Below are positions 60,457 to 64,000 of a stretch of 64,000 bases of DNA, piece after piece (position 1 is the first letter of the stretch; each line of letters opens with the position of its first letter). The DNA is from Gammaproteobacteria bacterium (GTDB lineage: Bacteria; Pseudomonadota; Gammaproteobacteria; Burkholderiales; Thiobacillaceae). The notes under the pieces are model-generated. The model had not been told where the DNA came from. It ran no database searches and saw only the letters and a list, made by a program, of their open reading frames with translations. The stretch is taken from contig JAHJNN010000001.1 in NCBI GenBank assembly GCA_018820765.1, positions 62,001-126,000 of the forward strand, written 5' to 3'. A program made the position numbers and the translations under genes.

Positions 60457-61392
60457 TTATTGCAGCTTCACTTTCTGTTCGACGGGGCCGGCCTTGTCCA
60501 TGGTCCATTCGACCATCGAGCCGTCATATAGCTTGGTCTTCTTGTTGCCCACCAGTTCGCTGGAGACGAACCAGCCGATGGAAGCCAGGTGGCCGGTATT
60601 GCAGAAGGTGATTTGCTCGCCGCTGACAGGCACCCCGGCAACCTTGTAGAGCTGTTTCAGCGTGGCCGTGGAACGGAACTTGCCGCCGCCATTCTCGGTC
60701 GTCCAGCCAGACGGCAAGTTTTTCGCGCCAGGCAGGGTGCCGTTTTCGGTAGCCTTGGGGTTGCGGTTGATACCGACGTACTGGTCTTCGGGACGGCTGT
60801 CGATCAGCATCACACCTTTGGCCTTGGCTGCCTTCACATCCTCGACGGTGGCGATCAGGCTCTTGTCCAGATGCGCGGTGAAAGTCTTGGGCTCGGCCTT
60901 GGTCATGCCGGTCTGCATGGGGTTGGCCTTGTTCTTGGCCCAGTCGTTCATGCCGCCGTTCAGGATAGAGACGTTATCGTGGCCCAGCACCTTGAATGTC
61001 CAGTAGATGCGGGTTGCCCAGCCCATGTCGAGGTAGGCGTCGCCAGGTGCCACCAGCACGACGTGGGTGTTGTTGTCGATACCGAGACTGCCGATGTGGG
61101 CGACCAGTTTGTCAAGATTGGTCGGCAACATGTCGGGCACCTTGTCGGCGGCGCGCTCCTCGCGCCAGCCCGACTTGCCGAAGTCGCTGTTCACTGCGCC
61201 GGGGATGTGTCCGCGCAGGTAGCCGGTGGCCGGCTGAAGGTCCACGAACACCACGTCAGACTTGCCGATATTGGCTTTTACCCAGGCCGTATCGACCAGC
61301 GGATCGGCGGCCAGCGCCGCTTGCGTTATCCCCAGGAACAGGATGAAAACAGCGGCCAGCAGGCCATTCCAATGTGTCAGTAGCTTTTTCAT
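60457..61392 (-). CDS. Exported rhodanese-type thiosulfate sulfurtransferase
   Basis: Signal peptide MKKLLTHWNGLLAAVFILFLGITQAALA; two rhodanese domains; active-site-like ITFCNTGHLASIGW. Confidence 0.92.
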   Translation of the reverse strand: MKKLLTHWNGLLAAVFILFLGITQAALAADPLVDTAWVKANIGKSDVVFVDLQPATGYLRGHIPGAVNSDFGKSGWREERAADKVPDMLPTNLDKLVAHIGSLGIDNNTHVVLVAPGDAYLDMGWATRIYWTFKVLGHDNVSILNGGMNDWAKNKANPMQTGMTKAEPKTFTAHLDKSLIATVEDVKAAKAKGVMLIDSRPEDQYVGINRNPKATENGTLPGAKNLPSGWTTENGGGKFRSTATLKQLYKVAGVPVSGEQITFCNTGHLASIGWFVSSELVGNKKTKLYDGSMVEWTMDKAGPVEQKVKLQ

Positions 61393-61403
61393 ATTCATCT
61401 CCT

Positions 61404-61589
61404 TCAGATCGTTATTGAAAGATCGGAGGTCAGGATGGCGGCAACCGCCTTGTCCCATGCCTCGCTCTCCACTTCCTGACACATCAAGTCGATGGATTCG
61501 ACGCTATGCGCCGCCTCCATCCGCCGCAGGGCGGCGATCACGGTCTGAGCGTCAGGGAACAGACCGGTATTCAGTTGTACTATCTTCAT
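61404..61589 (-). CDS. Small hypothetical protein in sulfur-relay operon
   Basis: MKIVQLNTGLFPDAQTVIAALRRMEAAHSVESIDLMCQEVESEAWDKAVAAILTSDLSITI; tight spacing. Confidence 0.6.
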   Translation of the reverse strand: MKIVQLNTGLFPDAQTVIAALRRMEAAHSVESIDLMCQEVESEAWDKAVAAILTSDLSITI

Positions 61590-61598
61590 GTTGTCTCC

Positions 61599-61889
61599 TC
61601 AAATACTCAGGACGGCATCGGCCGCGCCCAAGGCGTGCGCGAGACCCTCGGCATCCAGAAAAGGAAGCTGATCCGCCATCGCTTCCACGGTGGTTTGCGG
61701 TTCGATGCCGGTCAGTTCCAGCAACTCGGCGTTGGCGGCGTTTTCCGGGGTCTCGGCCACCGGGCCGGTCATGAAAACCAGCGCGACCCGATGACCGAAA
61801 ATAGTCAGACCGGCCGCCACGCGCATGGCCTCGGCGTGGTCGCGCCGCGCCAACACCAGCAACACCTTCTCCTTCCTCGCGTCACTCAC
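61599..61889 (-). CDS. DsrE-like protein
   Basis: EKVLLVLARRDHAEAMRVAAGLTIFGHRVALVFMTGPVAETPENAANAELLELTG. Confidence 0.75.
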   Translation of the reverse strand: MSDARKEKVLLVLARRDHAEAMRVAAGLTIFGHRVALVFMTGPVAETPENAANAELLELTGIEPQTTVEAMADQLPFLDAEGLAHALGAADAVLSI

Positions 61890-61898
61890 GTTCGCCTC

Positions 61899-62189
61899 CT
61901 AAAGACTGACTACACGTCGGGCTTCGCCCATCATGGCGCTGTTGACCGTCTGGCTGCCGCGTTCGGCGGGGCATAGCGCCTCGCCACAAAATCGGTGCCA
62001 GGATTCCTCGCACGCCACGGACCGGGCTGCGTGTTCCAGCGCCCTGTTAAGCGCGGGATCCTTCAGTCCCAGGACACCTTCATGGGTGAAGAAAGCACCG
62101 AAGGTGCAGCCGGCCCGCCGGCAACTCTGCACCAAGGGCAACAGGAATTTCCCGCCCTCCGCCGTGCTTACCAGAAATACTATGTCCAT
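61899..62189 (-). CDS. DsrE-like protein
   Basis: MDIVFLVSTAEGGKFLLPLVQSCRRAGCTFGAFFTHEGVLGLKDPAL. Confidence 0.7.
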   Translation of the reverse strand: MDIVFLVSTAEGGKFLLPLVQSCRRAGCTFGAFFTHEGVLGLKDPALNRALEHAARSVACEESWHRFCGEALCPAERGSQTVNSAMMGEARRVVSL

Positions 62190-63151
62190 CAATTTTTCCT
62201 TTCGCGCTTCAGCCACCAGCCCGCAGCGAAGGCTGCAAGAACCATCCCCAGCGTGCCCGCCTTCGCCAACCCATCCTGCCGACCCAGTGGAAGCGCTTCA
62301 GCTTTTCGTACGGCAGGCCGCTCCGGGTAGCCTGCCGCATCGACGGGCAGTGCACCGTCCGCAGCCCACTCCCCCCAGCCGGCCAGATAAAGCCGGGCCG
62401 GCACGCCATACCCTGCGGTGAGCAGGGTGAGATAGGCCAGCCCCTCGTAGGCATCATGTCCGTAGGCAACCGGCACGCCTTCGGGCAACAACGGCCGGGT
62501 TTCAGGCGAGGCCAGGCCAGCCCGCAGCGCTAGCCCCGGCAGGCTTGCCGCTCCCGGCAGGTGGCCGCTACGTGGGCTGCGCGCCACTTCGCCCCAATAC
62601 TCAGCCTCTGTGCGCCCATCCAGCACCACGGGAGCGGGGCGCATGGCGCGCAATTCATCGCGCAGCACCACCACCCCATCCCGCATGGCGGCCTGGTACA
62701 CATGTTCGCGCACAAAGCTCCGTTCGCGTCCTGGCCCGGTCTCGATGCCGCTTTCCAATAGTTTTCCCACGGGTTCCGTCAGCACCCGCACGCGGCGCTG
62801 TCCCGCGATATACAGCAGCCCCGCGACGAAGTCCCGCGCCGTGGCATCCTGACCGACCACCAATACCATTTCGTCACCCGCGATTCCGGCCGTACCCAGC
62901 AGCCAAAGCAGGTCGCGTTCGGCAGGCAGCCTGCGTTGCGGGCCGAGGAAATCGTCGGCAGGTAGGCAGATGGCGCCCGCCACGCTGCGTAGTTTGCAGG
63001 CCTCCAGCGGTCGCGTGTCCACCACCACGCTCCCTGCACGAAGCTGCGCGGCAGCGTCGCGCACATAGATGAAATCATCCGTTGCACGGGCTTGCACCCC
63101 CGCGGCCAGAAGGACCACACCGACTCCCGCAATGAAGAGCCGTAGACTCAT
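62189..63151 (-). CDS. Exported, C-terminally membrane-anchored rhodanese-like protein without evident catalytic Cys
   Basis: Signal peptide; DTRPLEACKLRSVAGAICLP...VVLDGRTEAEYWGEV...SGHLPGAASLPG...GVPVAYGHDAYEGLAYLTLLTAGYGVPARLYLAGWGEW; C-terminal TM. Confidence 0.8.
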   Translation of the reverse strand: MSLRLFIAGVGVVLLAAGVQARATDDFIYVRDAAAQLRAGSVVVDTRPLEACKLRSVAGAICLPADDFLGPQRRLPAERDLLWLLGTAGIAGDEMVLVVGQDATARDFVAGLLYIAGQRRVRVLTEPVGKLLESGIETGPGRERSFVREHVYQAAMRDGVVVLRDELRAMRPAPVVLDGRTEAEYWGEVARSPRSGHLPGAASLPGLALRAGLASPETRPLLPEGVPVAYGHDAYEGLAYLTLLTAGYGVPARLYLAGWGEWAADGALPVDAAGYPERPAVRKAEALPLGRQDGLAKAGTLGMVLAAFAAGWWLKRERKN

Positions 63152-63153
63152 GT

Positions 63154-63432
63154 TCAGCAGCCGCCGAAGCGCTTGGCAGAGCTTGTTGTCGCGCCACCGC
63201 CTGCCGTTGCCGCAATGGGTGGGTTCTCGATGTAATAGCCCATCATGTCCGTTACAGAAACCTTGCCGAAACCTGGCATGTCGATGTCAGGCAAGCTTTC
63301 GGATGGAACCGGCGTTTTCGCCGACGCGATGGACTGGCGCGGCATGGCAGCGAGGTTGAAGCCCGCGACAAGCACCCCCGCAGTGAGGGCCAACGAGACA
63401 GTGCAGAAAACAATGCTCACACGATTTATCAT
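63154..63432 (-). CDS. Small exported/anchored protein ending in FGGC
   Basis: MINRVSIVFCTVSLALTAGVLVAGFNLAAM...VSVTDMMGYYIENPPIAATAGGGATTSSAKRFGGC*. Confidence 0.7.
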   Translation of the reverse strand: MINRVSIVFCTVSLALTAGVLVAGFNLAAMPRQSIASAKTPVPSESLPDIDMPGFGKVSVTDMMGYYIENPPIAATAGGGATTSSAKRFGGC

Positions 63433-63442
63433 GGCGGATCTC

Positions 63443-63535
63443 CTACAGGGGGTCGCCCAGGAGGGCCAGATACATCACGCCGAAGGCAACAAAAAACATG
63501 ATGATCTGCACGATGGTTTCGATGTCCAGGCTCAT
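63443..63535 (-). CDS. 30-aa single-TM small protein
   Basis: MSLDIETIVQIIMFFVAFGVMYLALLGDPL*, ATG at 63535, overlaps upstream gene stop. Confidence 0.6.
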   Translation of the reverse strand: MSLDIETIVQIIMFFVAFGVMYLALLGDPL

Positions 63536-63744
63536 TGGCGGTCTCCGCGATAGTGTCTGACCAGTTGTTCGACCGGAATGGCCTCTCCCGTTATGGGGTT
63601 GACGACCGGCGGCGTAAAGTAGGGCACCCCGTCGCGATTGACCCGCATGCTCTCCGGCGGCATGACGTAGACATAGGCCAGCCCTGCGACGACGATCACT
63701 GCCGACAGGGCGACCAGGAAATGCATCAATAGCTTGGCCACCAT
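63532..63744 (-). CDS. 70-aa single-TM protein
   Basis: MVAKLLMHFLVALSAVIVVAGLAYVYVMPPESMRVNRDGVPYFTPPVVNPITGEAIPVEQLVRHYRGDRQ. Confidence 0.7.
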   Translation of the reverse strand: MVAKLLMHFLVALSAVIVVAGLAYVYVMPPESMRVNRDGVPYFTPPVVNPITGEAIPVEQLVRHYRGDRQ

Positions 63745-63747
63745 GGC

Positions 63748-63993
63748 TCAGTCCTTTCGGATGTAGACGCGCCAATCCGACGGATCCTTGATAGTCTCCA
63801 GATGGGTCGCGTTGAGCTCGTCGCACATGGGCGGCAGCGCCTCCACCGATGAGGGGTTGTCGAGCATGACCTCGACCACCTCGCCGGAACCCATCTCAGC
63901 CATGGCTTTCTTGGTCATCAACTGCGGACGCGGGCAGGAACACCCCAGACAATCCACGCGCCGGGCGATTTTCACCTTCTGGCCGCTGCTCAA
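63748..63993 (-). CDS. TusA/SirA-family sulfur carrier
   Basis: VDCLGCSCPRPQLMTKKAMAEMGSGEVVEVMLDNPSSVEALPPMCDELN; CPRP core. Confidence 0.9.
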   Translation of the reverse strand: MSSGQKVKIARRVDCLGCSCPRPQLMTKKAMAEMGSGEVVEVMLDNPSSVEALPPMCDELNATHLETIKDPSDWRVYIRKD

Positions 63994-64000
63994 GGTCGCT

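Overview
64-kb chromosomal window that looks like a Thiobacillus-like, sulfur-oxidising betaproteobacterium. This guess rests on gene content: SoxX-SoxA fusion, flavocytochrome c sulfide dehydrogenase, TusA/DsrE/rhodanese genes, Rnf complex and many c-type cytochromes. Most of 1-33.5 kb and 48-57 kb is ordinary core metabolism (ccoI-like, aat/bpt, thyA/folA, hemH, hrcA, nadK, recN, rnfABCDGE, nth, hrpA). The main accessory block is a complete type I-C CRISPR-Cas locus at about 33.66-47.8 kb. It has a 51-repeat array (37-bp repeat), a leader, cas2-cas1-cas4, an opposite-strand protein toxin-antitoxin pair wedged between cas4 and cas7, then cas7-cas8c-cas5c-cas3, a WYL-type regulator, and a second toxin-antitoxin pair at the outer edge. 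Other points of interest: two HEPN-motif (R-x4-H) proteins beside a tRNA-Arg(CCT); a RAYT/REP unit whose REPs encode the C-termini of two ORFs; several unrelated long-hairpin elements, two of which abut start codons; a dispersed palindromic repeat inserted in frame in hrpA; and a tightly packed sulfur-relay operon at the right end containing a small exported protein ending in FGGC. All calls come from reading sequence and motifs. No database search or folding program was run.
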